Shown: piece by piece, positions 43,067 to 52,595 of the stretch
Numbering within the stretch: the stretch's first letter is position 1
Layout of the letters: each line of letters begins with the position of its first letter
Source of the DNA: Vreelandella piezotolerans
GTDB taxonomy: Bacteria; Pseudomonadota; Gammaproteobacteria; Pseudomonadales; Halomonadaceae
Reading direction: 5' to 3'
Assembly: GCF_012427705.1 (NCBI RefSeq)
Contig: NZ_CP048602.1
Location: forward strand, 1,550,001 to 1,614,000
Length of the DNA: 64,000 nucleotides
Made by a program: the position numbers and the translations under genes
The notes under the pieces: model-generated
What the model was told of the DNA's origin: nothing
Seen by the model: only the letters and a program-made list of their open reading frames with translations
The model's database searches: none

Positions 43067-43100
43067 ACGCCCGGCTTACATGCGTAAGCCGGGCGTTTTT
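43067..43100 (+). terminator. Intrinsic terminator after the ompW-like gene
   Basis: ACGCCCGGCTTAC (43067-43079) pairs perfectly with GTAAGCCGGGCGT (43084-43096) around ATGC and is followed by a T-run. It lies 17 bases after the stop; the convergent pepQ-like gene ends 18 bases further on. Confidence 0.92.
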
Positions 43101-43117
43101 ATTGGGCAAGAGAATGA

Positions 43118-44416
43118 CTATAACGTCAAGTTCTCAGGCCCGCCTTCTGTCACTAGGATATTATCCTCGATGCGTATGCCTCCGCACACCGCGAGCCGGT
43201 CGACCAGCGTCCAGTCGATGGGGTGGGGCTTTTTACGCAGTGGTGCCAGCAACATGGGAATGAAATAGAGGCCTGGCTCGATGGTGATGACCATACCGGC
43301 TTGCAGTGTACGGGTAAGACGCAGGGCTGGATGGGTGTCAGGTGCTGGCGATGGGCTCCCGTCTGGCTGCCTCAATCCGGCCACATCGTGTACCTGAATC
43401 CCTAATGAGTGGCCCAGTCCATGGGGGCAAAAGGCGCGGGTAACACCGGTTTCCACGGCGCTCTCTGCGCTGCCCTGATACAGTCCGTGCGAGACCAATA
43501 TATCGGCTAGGCCTCGGTGCATCTGCTCATGTAGCGTTAGAAACTCGATGCCAGGAACGATTTGGGTGATGAGTTCATCTTTCAGACCGTGCATGGCGCT
43601 GATTAACTCGCCAAATTCGCTGGGTGCATCCGGGCCTGCATAGGTACGGGTAATGTCCGCACAGTAGCCGCGAAAACGACGGCCCGCATCGACTAGCAGG
43701 CTATAACGCCGTTTGGGGGCTGACAGGTCATAACGCTGATAGTGTAAGACCCCGGCATGCTCATTTAGACCGATAATGTTTTGATAAGGCACGTCCGACT
43801 CTCGCTGTCGGCTGGCCCCTAAATAGGCAAGCTGCACATCCAGTTCGGCCGACGCACCTATAAAAGCAGCATTAGCCGCTTGGTGGCCCGCGATTGCTAG
43901 TCGATTGGCTTCGCGCAGGCAAGCCACTTCGTAGGCGGACTTGACCATGCGCAACTCATCGAGTTCGCGTACCAAGCCTTCGGGATGAAGTGTGGCGACA
44001 TTGGCGAGAGGTGTCGTGTTCGCGAGCTCCTTCAGATCGCCGATCACGGCAGCGCGTCCCGTGAGCGGCGGGGTGATTTTATCGCTACATAAATGTACGT
44101 CGAACTCCGCCACCCAGGGTTCTTCAGGCAGCTGAGTCGGTAAGTGCCAAAAATCGGCAGGCGCGTACAGATAAAGCTGGGGGCGCTGATGGGGCTGAAT
44201 CACCAGCCAGCTGTGCTGAACATCGGCCATCCCCACCCAATGAATGAAATGGCCGTAGGACTGAAAGCTGGTGGCATGGTCATCAGCGAAGTGGTTGTTC
44301 GCATGGCCGCTGTATATCGCCAAACTATCCAGGTTATGCGCCGCCATGCGCGCTTGATAAGCATGATTCAGTGCTTGGATGTGGTCGCGCTGCAGTTGAT
44401 AGAGGGTTGCTGACAT
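43118..44416 (-). CDS. pepQ: Xaa-Pro dipeptidase (prolidase), M24B family
   Basis: A 432-residue cytoplasmic metallopeptidase with the pita-bread fold, close in length to E. coli PepQ (443). The N-terminal creatinase-like domain is about 1-165. Likely metal ligands lie in LLVDAGRRF and YCADITRTY (Asp residues), GLGHSLGIQVHDV (His), TIEPGLYFIP (Glu) and GIRIEDNILV (Glu). It releases proline from Xaa-Pro dipeptides and may also hydrolyse organophosphate esters, as relatives do. It is the last gene of a same-strand peptide cluster (dppABCDF, LysR regulator), so imported dipeptides are probable substrates. Confidence 0.92.
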   Translation of the reverse strand: MSATLYQLQRDHIQALNHAYQARMAAHNLDSLAIYSGHANNHFADDHATSFQSYGHFIHWVGMADVQHSWLVIQPHQRPQLYLYAPADFWHLPTQLPEEPWVAEFDVHLCSDKITPPLTGRAAVIGDLKELANTTPLANVATLHPEGLVRELDELRMVKSAYEVACLREANRLAIAGHQAANAAFIGASAELDVQLAYLGASRQRESDVPYQNIIGLNEHAGVLHYQRYDLSAPKRRYSLLVDAGRRFRGYCADITRTYAGPDAPSEFGELISAMHGLKDELITQIVPGIEFLTLHEQMHRGLADILVSHGLYQGSAESAVETGVTRAFCPHGLGHSLGIQVHDVAGLRQPDGSPSPAPDTHPALRLTRTLQAGMVITIEPGLYFIPMLLAPLRKKPHPIDWTLVDRLAVCGGIRIEDNILVTEGGPENLTL

Positions 44417-44428
44417 ATAAACGTCCTT

Positions 44429-45340
44429 TCAAAGTCGGGGCGGTGAGAGCTGGCCCCACAAACTATCGAGTTCGGCATGGTGCTGGCTTTGGTGACGATA
44501 CAACCGCAGCTCCATGGGTACGTCCCAGCGGCTGTCGCCCGCCCTGACCAAGGTGCCGTCAGCTAGCTCTGCGGCCACATTTCGCTCGGGTAGCCAGCTC
44601 ATGCCATACCCCAGCAGCACCAGTTCTTTGATACCTGCTGCATAGAGGTTTTCGCTCTGTGCCGTTAAGTACGTGCTTTGCGGCAACCGTGCCAAATGTG
44701 CTTTGACAGCCGAGCCGAGTAGCCCACGTTTGGGGTAGGCCAGCCAGGGCACTGGCTGCTGGCGAGCGCCAGGCAGTAGTGCACACGGCGACCCGTCGTT
44801 TTTACGCCCGGTCACGGGAATTAGCCGTTCATGCCCAATGACTCGATAGGTGCAGGCGCTAGTGTCGATATCCAGATCGCAGCGTCCAACGGGCCAATAG
44901 CAAATCGCTAGATCGCACTCTGCCCGAGCCAGCGCCTGAAAGTAGTCGCTGGCCACCCAGCCCGTCGCGCGAAGGTAGGGCTGAATGCGCTCCTGCCAGC
45001 CGCTGCTGGCTAACCATTCCGGTAGAAAATGCGCCAGCAGACTTTGCGGTGCGGCTACCATGATTCGCCGCTGCTGACCGGCGCTAATTTCACGAACGCG
45101 GTCGCGTGTCAAACGCACCCGGTCGGTGACCTGTTCGCAGAGCGTCAAGAACTCTTCACCCGCAGGCGTCAACGACAGCGGTAACGTTTGTCGGTTGATC
45201 AACGTGACGCCCATTTCCTCTTCGAGCAGTTTGATCCGCCTTGAAAAGGTAGGCTGCGTGACGTGTTGTTCGTCGGCGGCGCGGGAGAAGTGTCGCGTTC
45301 TGGCCAGGGCAATGAAGTCTTCTAGCCAGCGAATTTCCAT
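44429..45340 (-). CDS. LysR-family regulator, HypT (YjiE)-like
   Basis: A 303-residue LysR regulator. The N-terminal helix-turn-helix reads MEIRWLEDFIALARTRHFSR followed by AADEQHVTQPTFSRRIKLLE, close to the HypT/YjiE branch in wording. The effector domain is 90-300. In E. coli, HypT is a hypochlorite-responsive regulator; that role cannot be assumed here. It sits between dppF (50 bases upstream) and pepQ (12 bases downstream) on the same strand, so local control of peptide uptake and breakdown is the simplest proposal. Confidence 0.87.
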   Translation of the reverse strand: MEIRWLEDFIALARTRHFSRAADEQHVTQPTFSRRIKLLEEEMGVTLINRQTLPLSLTPAGEEFLTLCEQVTDRVRLTRDRVREISAGQQRRIMVAAPQSLLAHFLPEWLASSGWQERIQPYLRATGWVASDYFQALARAECDLAICYWPVGRCDLDIDTSACTYRVIGHERLIPVTGRKNDGSPCALLPGARQQPVPWLAYPKRGLLGSAVKAHLARLPQSTYLTAQSENLYAAGIKELVLLGYGMSWLPERNVAAELADGTLVRAGDSRWDVPMELRLYRHQSQHHAELDSLWGQLSPPRL

Positions 45341-45360
45341 GCCTTACCTCGCAAAACGAC

Positions 45361-45377
45361 CAAGCGTATGGCGCTTG
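45361..45377. repeat. Small hairpin between dppF and the LysR gene
   Basis: CAAGCG (45361-45366) pairs with CGCTTG (45372-45377) around five bases. No T-run follows on the minus strand, so at most it is a weak pause or mRNA-end structure. Confidence 0.35.
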
Positions 45378-45389
45378 AAGGGGCCGCGC

Positions 45390-46451
45390 TCATAGGCGGC
45401 CTTCCTCAACAGCGTGACACGCTACGCGGGTGCCGTCATCCTGGGTTATCAAAGCAGGTATTTCTTGCTTGCAGCGGGCGTTAGCATGGGGACAACGACC
45501 ATGGAAAACGCAGCCGCTGGGTAAGTTGACCGGTGTCGGCACTTCACCCGACAGGCGAATATGCTGAGGGCGGTCGTCCTCCAAGCGGGGAATGGCCGAC
45601 AGCAATGCCTGGGTATAGGGGTGGCGAGGCTTGGCAAACAGCGTGGCGGTCGTGGCGACTTCACATACGGTGCCCAGATACATCACGGCCACCCGTGTCC
45701 CAAAGTGCTCGACCACCGCCAGATCGTGGGTAATGAACAGATAGGTCAGGTTGCGATCCCGCTGGGCATCCATCAGCAGGTTGAGCACCTGTGCTTGGAT
45801 AGAGACGTCTAGCGCTGAAATGGGCTCATCGGCGACGATGAATTCGGGATCGACGGCCAGCGCACGGGCAATGGCAATTCGCTGACGCTGACCGCCAGAA
45901 AACTCGTGGCCAAAGCGCTTGCCCCAATCGGGGTCGATACCCACCGAACGCATCACCTCCTCGACTTTATCGAGGATCTGCTGGCGGTTCCAGTCAGGAT
46001 GGTGAAGCCGCAGTGGCTCTTCCAGCGTCTGCTGAATGGTCATGCGTGGGTTCAGCGACGCGTAAGGGTTCTGGAAGATCATCTGCATGCGCTTGCGGTA
46101 GGGCAGGAGCTGCTTCGAGCTGAGATCGTCGATGCGCTGGCCGTCGTAGCGAATTTCACCCTCTGACGGAGAAATCAGCCCCATGACCGTGCGCGCCACG
46201 GTGGACTTACCGCAGCCAGATTCACCCACCACGCAGAGCGCTTCGCCGCGCTTGATGTCCAGATTGACGCCGTTAATGGCGTGGACATACTCCTGATGGC
46301 GAATCAGCTTGCCGCCTTTGAAGCGTAGCTGCTCCAGAAAATCACCGGAGAGTGAGAAACGCTTTTTAAGACCGCGAATTTGCAGTAGCGAGTCGTTGCT
46401 CGCTTCGTTTTGGGTCGGCATGGTCGCGATCGTTTCCGCCTGGGCGTTCAT
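45390..46451 (-). CDS. dppF: Dipeptide/oligopeptide ABC transporter ATP-binding protein (DppF)
   Basis: A 353-residue ABC ATPase of the peptide importer. Walker A is GESGCGKST (about residue 77), the Q-loop follows, the signature is FSGGQRQR (about 185), Walker B is FIVADEPISALD and the switch His is in FITHDLAVV. The C-terminal oligopeptide-type extension with a conserved Cys pattern (GCVFHGRCPHANARC) is typical of Dpp/Opp and can hold an iron-sulfur cluster. The ATG overlaps the dppD stop (ATGA), implying coupled translation. Last gene of the transporter operon. Confidence 0.93.
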   Translation of the reverse strand: MNAQAETIATMPTQNEASNDSLLQIRGLKKRFSLSGDFLEQLRFKGGKLIRHQEYVHAINGVNLDIKRGEALCVVGESGCGKSTVARTVMGLISPSEGEIRYDGQRIDDLSSKQLLPYRKRMQMIFQNPYASLNPRMTIQQTLEEPLRLHHPDWNRQQILDKVEEVMRSVGIDPDWGKRFGHEFSGGQRQRIAIARALAVDPEFIVADEPISALDVSIQAQVLNLLMDAQRDRNLTYLFITHDLAVVEHFGTRVAVMYLGTVCEVATTATLFAKPRHPYTQALLSAIPRLEDDRPQHIRLSGEVPTPVNLPSGCVFHGRCPHANARCKQEIPALITQDDGTRVACHAVEEGRL

Positions 46452-47464
46452 AAGCTCTCCTCCTTCAAGCGGCGATCTTCCAACATTTCCGCCACCATGT
46501 GGCAGGCCACGCGACAGTTGCCAGACTCGACGAAATCGGGGACTTGCTGGGTGCAGGCCGGCCGGGGGAGCCCGTCGGCGCGGTTGATAAAGTCACAGCG
46601 GGGATGGAACGCACAGCCGCTGGGCAAATTAGAGAGTGACGGCATACTGCCACGAATCTGGTTGAGTTTTTCACCCGGCGTCGCCATTTGCGGCAGCGCA
46701 TTGATCAAGCCTTGGGTGTAAGGATGTTGCGGGTCGTTGATGATTTCCCGCGTAGGGCCCTGCTCGATGACGCGGCCAGCGTACATCACCAGCATACGCT
46801 GGGTCACTTGGCTTACCACGCCCAGATCGTGAGTGATCAAAATCAAGCCCACGTTGTGCTGCTCGCATAGCTCCAGCAGCAGCGCCATGATTTCGGCTTG
46901 AATCGTCACGTCCAGTGCCGTGGTGGGTTCGTCGGCAATGATGATGTCCGGGTCGAGTAGCAGGGCAATGGCGATGATGATGCGCTGGCGCATCCCGCCG
47001 GAAAGCTCGTGGGGATACTGATCCAAGCGCTTTTCGGGAGAGGGGATCTGCACCTGGCGTAGTTTGTCCAGGGCGATGGCCCGGGCTTCTTTGGTGGAGA
47101 TGCGGCGGTGGGCCTTCAAGCACTCCACCATCTGTTCGCCGATGGAGAGCACTGGATTCAGTGTCATCATCGGGTCTTGGAAGATCATCGAAATGCGGTT
47201 GCCGCGCACTTTGCGCAGGCCTCGCTCCGACATGCTGTTGAGCTCTTTGCCTTCGAACGTGATGCTTCCGCCCGCAATGAAACCTGGTTTGGCGATCAAA
47301 TTCAGCAACGAGAAGGCGGCGACGGATTTACCCGCGCCAGATTCGCCGACGATACCCAGGCGCTCGCCGCGCTCGAGAGTGAAGTTGACGTCGCGCAGGG
47401 CGCGTACTTCGCCCTGGCGCAGGGCAAAGCGGACGTCGAGTTGAGAGACTTCAAGAAGTGCCAT
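46448..47464 (-). CDS. dppD: Dipeptide/oligopeptide ABC transporter ATP-binding protein (DppD)
   Basis: A 338-residue ABC ATPase, partner of DppF. Walker A is GESGAGKSV (about residue 37), the signature is LSGGMRQRI (about 155), Walker B is [12 protein letters not shown] and the switch His is in LITHDLGVV. The C-terminal extension contains [16 protein letters not shown] with clustered Cys residues. ATG 47464 has GAGGA about five bases upstream. It is seven bases after dppC and overlaps dppF by four bases. Confidence 0.93.
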   Translation of the reverse strand: MALLEVSQLDVRFALRQGEVRALRDVNFTLERGERLGIVGESGAGKSVAAFSLLNLIAKPGFIAGGSITFEGKELNSMSERGLRKVRGNRISMIFQDPMMTLNPVLSIGEQMVECLKAHRRISTKEARAIALDKLRQVQIPSPEKRLDQYPHELSGGMRQRIIIAIALLLDPDIIIADEPTTALDVTIQAEIMALLLELCEQHNVGLILITHDLGVVSQVTQRMLVMYAGRVIEQGPTREIINDPQHPYTQGLINALPQMATPGEKLNQIRGSMPSLSNLPSGCAFHPRCDFINRADGLPRPACTQQVPDFVESGNCRVACHMVAEMLEDRRLKEESL

Positions 47465-47471
47465 GGTGTCC

Positions 47472-48416
47472 TCAGCCTTTGTAGAGTCGTGGGTTCATGA
47501 CATCGCGCAGCCAGTCGCCCAGAAGATTGATCGACAGCACCAGCACGACCAGCACCGCACCGGGGATCAGCGTGATCCACCAAGAGCCTGACTGAATGTA
47601 GTCAAAGCCTGCTTTGATCAGCGACCCAAGTGAAGGGTGAGTTTCCGGCATACCCAGCCCTAAAAACGACAGCGCTGCTTCAGAAATGATGGCGTTAGCA
47701 ATTTGCACCGTCGAAATGACGAATATCGGTGACAGCGTATTGGGCAGCACGTGACGGAACATGATGCGCTTGCTGCGCAGGCCCATGACGCGGGCGGCGT
47801 CGACGTACTCTTTGTTTTTCTCGGCGAGTACCGAGGCGCGCACCGTGCGCGCGTACTGGGGCCACTCGGCCAAGCCGATGATCAGAATCAGCATCAGCAC
47901 GGCGTACTGGCTGTAGAAAGCGCTGCCCAAGGTGGCTTTCACCACGGCCCCCACGACGATGGCTACCATCAGTGTCGAGAACGAGAGCTGGATATCCGCC
48001 AGACGCATCAGAAAGGCGTCGACGCGGCCGCCCAAATAGCCTGCCATCAGCCCGAAGGTCACCCCCAAAAGCGCTTGCAGCGCCACGGCGCCAAAGCCGA
48101 TCAGCAGCGATACCCGCGTGCCGTAAAGAATGATCGAAAGCAGGTCCCGGCCCTGAGCATCGGTGCCCAGGGTGTACATCGGGTCGGCGCCATCGATCCA
48201 GAAGGGAGGTAGCTCGGAGGCAAGAATGTCTATCTGTGCCAAGTCATAAGGGTCGGTAGGTGCCAGTAACGGTGCCGAAAACGCCGTCACGACCAAGCAA
48301 ACGAACACGGCAAGGCAGAGCTGTGCCGTGCGGTCGCGCTTGAAGCTGTACCACAAAAAGGAGTCGCGCAGGCGCTCCCAGCGGCTTGGTGCGGGGGTAG
48401 AAGTGGACGTTGTCAT
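47472..48416 (-). CDS. dppC: Dipeptide ABC transporter permease (DppC)
   Basis: A 314-residue inner membrane permease with six membrane segments. The first is near residue 30, and a periplasmic loop (ELPPFWIDGADPMYTLGTDAQGRDLLS) carries the GTDxxGRD family motif. The cytoplasmic EAA loop that docks the ATPases reads EYVDAARVMGLRSKRIMFRH. The start overlaps the dppB stop as ATGA. Together with DppB it forms the translocation pore. Confidence 0.93.
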   Translation of the reverse strand: MTTSTSTPAPSRWERLRDSFLWYSFKRDRTAQLCLAVFVCLVVTAFSAPLLAPTDPYDLAQIDILASELPPFWIDGADPMYTLGTDAQGRDLLSIILYGTRVSLLIGFGAVALQALLGVTFGLMAGYLGGRVDAFLMRLADIQLSFSTLMVAIVVGAVVKATLGSAFYSQYAVLMLILIIGLAEWPQYARTVRASVLAEKNKEYVDAARVMGLRSKRIMFRHVLPNTLSPIFVISTVQIANAIISEAALSFLGLGMPETHPSLGSLIKAGFDYIQSGSWWITLIPGAVLVVLVLSINLLGDWLRDVMNPRLYKG

Positions 48417-49462
48417 GCGGGCTTACCAGTCAGTTTTACGGTGGGGTTCACGAAGCCGTAGATCAGGTCCACGATGGTGTTCGTAACCACGAAAATGACG
48501 CCGACAATCATCAGGTAGGTCACGATGAGCGGAATGTCGGCACGGTTGATGGCGTCGAGGAACATCAGCCCCATGCCCGGCCATTGAAAAACGGTTTCGG
48601 TCAAAATGGTGTAGGCCACCATGGTGCCGATTTGCACGCCGCCCACGGTAATCACCGGCAGCATGGTGTTTTTCAGCGCATGGACGAAATAGACCCGGCG
48701 CATGGAAATGCCTTTGGCGCGGGCGTACTTGACGTACTCGGACTGCAGCACTTCCATCATTTCCGCGCGGATCAAACGAATGAACAGCGGCAGCATGATC
48801 GAGGCCAGCGAGACAGCGGGTAGTACCAGGTGCTGTAAGCCGTTCCAGGTTGCCAGGTTGGTATCCCAGTGACCCACCACGTGCACCAAGTCATAGCCAC
48901 GGCCAAACGACGGCATATTGCCTTCGGTCGAAAGCAAGCCATTTAGCCAAGCCCCCCAAGCCGTGCTCTCCGGGAATAGCGAGACGGTAATACCAATCGA
49001 GAAAATTTGAATCAACACGATGGCGGTCAAAAAGACCGGAATCGAAATACCGATAATCGACGCGCCCATAAAGAATCGAGAAACGGGCGAGCGCGGTTTG
49101 ATCGCGCTATAGACGCCAATGGGCACGGACAGTAGCACGATGATCAGCGTGGCGGCAAAGACCAGCTCTAGGGTGGCGGGCAAGTGCCGAGCGATCACTT
49201 CCAACGCCGGTTCGCGGTAAAAATAGGAGTCGCCAAAGTCGCCTTGAACGGCATTTTTGGCAAAGCGCACGTACTGAACCAGGAAGGGGTCGTTGAGCCC
49301 CAACCGTTCACGAATGGCTTCGCGCTCACTTTCGGGGACCGACTGTCCGACCATCTGCTGTACAGGGTCACCCAGGTTATCCTGGATGGCGAAGGCCAGT
49401 ACACTGATGACAAACATCACCAATATTGCGTGCATCAGCCGCTTGATTAAAAAAGCAATCAT
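48413..49462 (-). CDS. dppB: Dipeptide ABC transporter permease (DppB)
   Basis: A 349-residue inner membrane permease. The N-terminal FLIKRLMHAILVMFVISVLAF segment is the typical DppB start, and six membrane spans follow. The loop LGLNDPFLVQYVRFAKNAVQGDFG and the EAA loop SEYVKYARAKGISMRRVYFVHALKN are conserved. ATG 49462 has AGGTGG eight bases upstream and is preferred over GTG 49474. A hairpin (49531-49563) lies between it and dppA. Confidence 0.92.
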   Translation of the reverse strand: MIAFLIKRLMHAILVMFVISVLAFAIQDNLGDPVQQMVGQSVPESEREAIRERLGLNDPFLVQYVRFAKNAVQGDFGDSYFYREPALEVIARHLPATLELVFAATLIIVLLSVPIGVYSAIKPRSPVSRFFMGASIIGISIPVFLTAIVLIQIFSIGITVSLFPESTAWGAWLNGLLSTEGNMPSFGRGYDLVHVVGHWDTNLATWNGLQHLVLPAVSLASIMLPLFIRLIRAEMMEVLQSEYVKYARAKGISMRRVYFVHALKNTMLPVITVGGVQIGTMVAYTILTETVFQWPGMGLMFLDAINRADIPLIVTYLMIVGVIFVVTNTIVDLIYGFVNPTVKLTGKPA

Positions 49463-49530
49463 GGCGTACGCCACCTATGTAGGTTAATCAGAGACGCGCC
49501 GCTTCAGGGCCGGGGCGACCCATAGAAAAC

Positions 49531-49563
49531 GCTTCGCCCTCCAGCATGACTGGAGAGCGAAGC
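49531..49563 (-). repeat. Intercistronic hairpin between dppA and dppB
   Basis: GCTTCGC plus CTCCAG (49531-49544) pair with CTGGAG plus GCGAAGC (49550-49563 region) with one C-A mismatch and a five-base loop. It lies 34 bases after the dppA stop on the minus strand. As in other binding-protein operons it probably protects the dppA message and attenuates read-through to the permease genes. Confidence 0.7.
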
Positions 49564-49596
49564 ATCCTTGCGCGGGTGTTCGGTTCAGCGTGGGGC

Positions 49597-51168
49597 TTAG
49601 CGGTCGATCACCAAGTCACCCAGGTAGGGGAAGTCCAGTGCGCTAACGACCGGCTCAACGTCGACGCCTTCCGCTGCCGCGTAGGCCAAGTTTTGCCAGT
49701 GCAGCATGACGAAACCAACGTCTTCATACAGCATGGCTTCGGCTTCACGCAGCATGTCGTTGCGTTTCTCGAGATCGGTTTCGCCGTCGGCTTCCGTCAC
49801 TAGCGCGTCGATCTCTTCGTTGCAGTAGCTGCCGTAGTTGTACTGGCCAGCACCGCTCTCTTCATCGATACAGAACGAGAGATACTGGAAGAAGTTAGCA
49901 GTATCTTCGGTATCGGCGTGCCAACCGATCATGGCGATGTCGGACTGGCGGGTGTCGTACTCGGGCCAGTACTGGGCCAGCGGCATGGTACGCAGGTTCA
50001 CCGTAATGTTGATACGCGCCAACATGTTGGCCACCGCCTGAGCGATTTGCGCATCGTTCACGTAGCGGTTGTTGGGCGCGATCATGTCGACGCTGAAACC
50101 CTCTTCGTAGCCCGCTTCGGCCATCAACGCTTGGGCGCGCTCCAGGTCGTAGCGCGGAACGAGATCCGGATTGTGGCCCGAGTAACCTTCAGGAGAGAAC
50201 TGGCCAGCTGGTGTGGCGAAGCCGCGCATCAGGCGGTCGGCGATACCTTCCTGATTGATGGCGAGGTCGACGGCTTGACGAACGCGAGCATCCTGAAAGG
50301 CTTCCACGCGCTCTTCGTTGAGCTGGAAGCCAATGATGCGGGTGCCGGGCACTTCGACCAATTCGACACCGTCGGCTTCACGCACGCGCTCCAAGTCGTT
50401 CGGCGGTACAGCATCGATGAAGTCTACGCCACCGGAGAGGAGGGCCGCTACGCGGGAGGCGTTTTCAGCGATCGGCGTCAAAATGATTTCAGAAACGTTG
50501 CCTTCGCTTTCGGTATCCCAGTAATCCTCAAAACGTTTGAAGTCGACGCGGACACCCTGGCGGCGGTCGGTAACGATGAACGGGCCGGTGCCTGATACGT
50601 TACGTGAAGCGAAGGAGTTCCCCGCTTTGACGATCTCGGCTTTGTCGTTACCCTCTTCGGTTTCGCCCATGTAGAACTCGCTATCCATCGGGAAAATGTA
50701 GGTAGCAAGGTTCAACAGCAGCGGATAGGGCTCAGACGTGGTGATTTCGACGGTGTAGTCGTCGATGGCTTCTGCACTAGCCACCGGGTCAAAAATGGCG
50801 CGGTAGTCCGGGCTCTCTTTCAGACGCTCAATGGTCCATACGACGTCTTTCGCTGTGAAAGGGTTACCGGAATGGAAAGTAACGCCTTCGCGCAGGGTCA
50901 TGCGCATGGTGGTGTCGTCTACCTGCTCCCATTCGGTGGCCAGGCGCGGCTCGAATTGGAAGTCTTTGGTCCAACGTACCAGCGGGTCGAAAGCGAGGTG
51001 CGAAAAACGCAATACGCCTCCGGAGAGCTGCTCGTGCAGGTCCAAGGTTTCAGGATCGGCAGAGTAACCAATACGTAGGGTTTCTGCGCTTGCCGTCATC
51101 GGCAACATGGCGGTTGCTGCTACGGTTGCACCAATCACAGAGGCCAGTAGTGTCTTCTTGAGCGTCAT
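49597..51168 (-). CDS. dppA: Periplasmic peptide-binding protein (DppA-like, SBP family 5)
   Basis: A 523-residue exported binding protein. The signal peptide is MTLKKTLLASVIGATVAATA plus MLPMTASA with cleavage near residue 28, giving mature ETLRIGYSADPETLDLHEQL. Family 5 blocks include FHSGNPFTAKDVVWTIERLK, GTGPFIVTDRRQGVRVDFKRF and AYAAAEGVDVEPVVSALDF. Highly acidic, as expected for a halophile's periplasm. Substrates may be dipeptides or related oligopeptides. ATG 51168 is chosen at the signal-peptide start; ATG 51180 is 12 bases upstream in frame. First gene of the dppABCDF operon. Confidence 0.92.
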   Translation of the reverse strand: MTLKKTLLASVIGATVAATAMLPMTASAETLRIGYSADPETLDLHEQLSGGVLRFSHLAFDPLVRWTKDFQFEPRLATEWEQVDDTTMRMTLREGVTFHSGNPFTAKDVVWTIERLKESPDYRAIFDPVASAEAIDDYTVEITTSEPYPLLLNLATYIFPMDSEFYMGETEEGNDKAEIVKAGNSFASRNVSGTGPFIVTDRRQGVRVDFKRFEDYWDTESEGNVSEIILTPIAENASRVAALLSGGVDFIDAVPPNDLERVREADGVELVEVPGTRIIGFQLNEERVEAFQDARVRQAVDLAINQEGIADRLMRGFATPAGQFSPEGYSGHNPDLVPRYDLERAQALMAEAGYEEGFSVDMIAPNNRYVNDAQIAQAVANMLARINITVNLRTMPLAQYWPEYDTRQSDIAMIGWHADTEDTANFFQYLSFCIDEESGAGQYNYGSYCNEEIDALVTEADGETDLEKRNDMLREAEAMLYEDVGFVMLHWQNLAYAAAEGVDVEPVVSALDFPYLGDLVIDR

Positions 51169-51316
51169 CTTTGTTCCCATGTATGTTGTTTATTGTTCGC
51201 TTTGCTGGACATGTCGCAGACGCATCAATGACCAGCAAAACAGACACGGTCAGCTCGTAAGCTATGCTGACAACATAGAGAGAGGTCATAGCGTCATACA
51301 ATCGAAATAATGACTG

Positions 51317-51344
51317 GCCTCATTCATCTGATAAATGATGAGGC
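51317..51344. repeat. Hairpin in the dppA / secreted-protein intergenic region
   Basis: GCCTCAT-CAT pairs with ATGATGAGGC, with one bulged T and a seven-base loop. It lies in the 276-base divergent gap 51169-51444. No T-run follows. A regulatory site or mRNA leader structure is possible. Confidence 0.4.
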
Positions 51345-51444
51345 TAACGACGCACGTTGTAGACCAGGGTGTTAGACAAAAGTCGATGCGTGCCAGTGCT
51401 TTGGCTGGCTAGCCTCGAACAGACCACAGAAGGTGTCGTAGGCA

Positions 51445-51957
51445 ATGTTCAAACAAGGGGTTGGCTGGCTACTCGCCAGTGTATTAACGGGCGGTGCGCT
51501 GTTAGCAGGCGCTGACGAGGCGGCGAATATAGCCGGGACATTGGACGGTGACGAGCGTGCTTGGTTCGTATTACGACAAAGTGACGACTCCAATGCGACG
51601 TTCATGGATGTCGGCGACCAGCGACAAGTCGAGGTCACCGGTTTCGTCGACCCGCTGGAGTGGGATGCGCAAGAGGCGCTGGTGCTGAGTTTCGTACTGG
51701 AGGGGGATGAACTCGTCTCGGCCAAGGTCATGCAGCTCATTGGTCCCACGGCCATACCCCCTCTTTACACCTCGGAAGGAGGCGATATTGATGTGTCGTT
51801 GAACCACGTGGAGCAGTTAGGGCGCGAGTTACACCTGCAAGGCGAGATTCAAGGCGTTTTAGCGCTTCAACACGACGCTGAGACACCCCCCAGCATATCG
51901 GAGGGCATCGATATTCGCGTTAACTTCGAGCTGGTCGCACAAAGGGTAGAGTTCTAA
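51445..51957 (+). CDS. Secreted protein of unknown function
   Basis: A 170-residue protein with a Sec signal peptide (MFKQGVGWLLASVLTGGALLAG, cleavage near residue 22). The mature part is acidic and rich in beta-type alternation (RQVEVTGFVDPLEWDAQEAL, HLQGEIQGVLALQHD), perhaps an OB-like or barrel-sandwich fold. There is no Cys and no catalytic motif I recognise. It is divergent from dppA and converges on the glutaredoxin gene with a six-base gap. A periplasmic location is inferred from the signal peptide. Confidence 0.65.
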   Translation: MFKQGVGWLLASVLTGGALLAGADEAANIAGTLDGDERAWFVLRQSDDSNATFMDVGDQRQVEVTGFVDPLEWDAQEALVLSFVLEGDELVSAKVMQLIGPTAIPPLYTSEGGDIDVSLNHVEQLGRELHLQGEIQGVLALQHDAETPPSISEGIDIRVNFELVAQRVEF

Positions 51958-51963
51958 AAGTCG

Positions 51964-52356
51964 TTAGTGACTCGCAAAGCGCTGATGTAGCCAGCGGTTG
52001 ATCTCATCCGATTCATAGAGCCACGTTGCTTGGCCGTCATCGTGATCGATTTTAAGGCAGGGGACTTTGACTTTGCCGCCGCCTTCCAGCAGCGCCTGTT
52101 TGTGGTCGGGGTCCAGCTGGGCATCCCGCAGCTCGATGTTGAGCCCTAGGCGCGCCATCTCTTTACGCACTTTGATACAAAATGGGCACGTTCGAAACTG
52201 ATAGAGCGCGAGTTTCTGGCATTCGGCATCGACGCGTGCTTGCTCTTCTGAAGAGCGCTCCACGGCGGAAGGGGTCGATAGCTTCTCTGAGATCAGCATG
52301 ACCGGCGCCAGCAAGATGCGAACACCTCTAAAAAAGTAGCGAATCAATACACGCAT
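51964..52356 (-). CDS. Membrane-anchored glutaredoxin-like protein
   Basis: A 130-residue protein. An N-terminal hydrophobic/basic segment (MRVLIRYFFRGVRILLAPVM) may anchor it in the membrane, followed by a linker and a glutaredoxin fold (from about residue 48) with the active site CPFC in FRTCPFCIKVRKEM. Cis-Pro is in VKVPCLKI and the GSH-site region in WLYESDEINRWL. ATG 52356 has AGGAG eight bases upstream. Glutathione-dependent disulfide reduction is expected. The partner protein is unknown. Confidence 0.85.
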   Translation of the reverse strand: MRVLIRYFFRGVRILLAPVMLISEKLSTPSAVERSSEEQARVDAECQKLALYQFRTCPFCIKVRKEMARLGLNIELRDAQLDPDHKQALLEGGGKVKVPCLKIDHDDGQATWLYESDEINRWLHQRFASH

Positions 52357-52595
52357 GATGGACTCCTGTTCTGCCCTATGGGTCACGGTGCAGGGCTGTC
52401 AATGTAAATGGCGAACAATAGGTGGGCGCATCCTGCAATAAATCGTCTCCATTGTCACTTTCTCGGCCGTCTGCCCCCTCTCTTCTTGCGAACAAGGTGA
52501 GCATCATCGCGTGGCGTGCTAATCTCAGCGCTCGCTGATTGGTAGGTTCGGTAAGTTCAATCGTTTGAAATGGTTAGGAAGGGAGCGCTTGGCCC

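Noticed and set aside
49918..50595. Plus-strand open frame (225 codons) opposite dppA
   Set aside because: Shadow of the binding-protein gene; no independent coding evidence.
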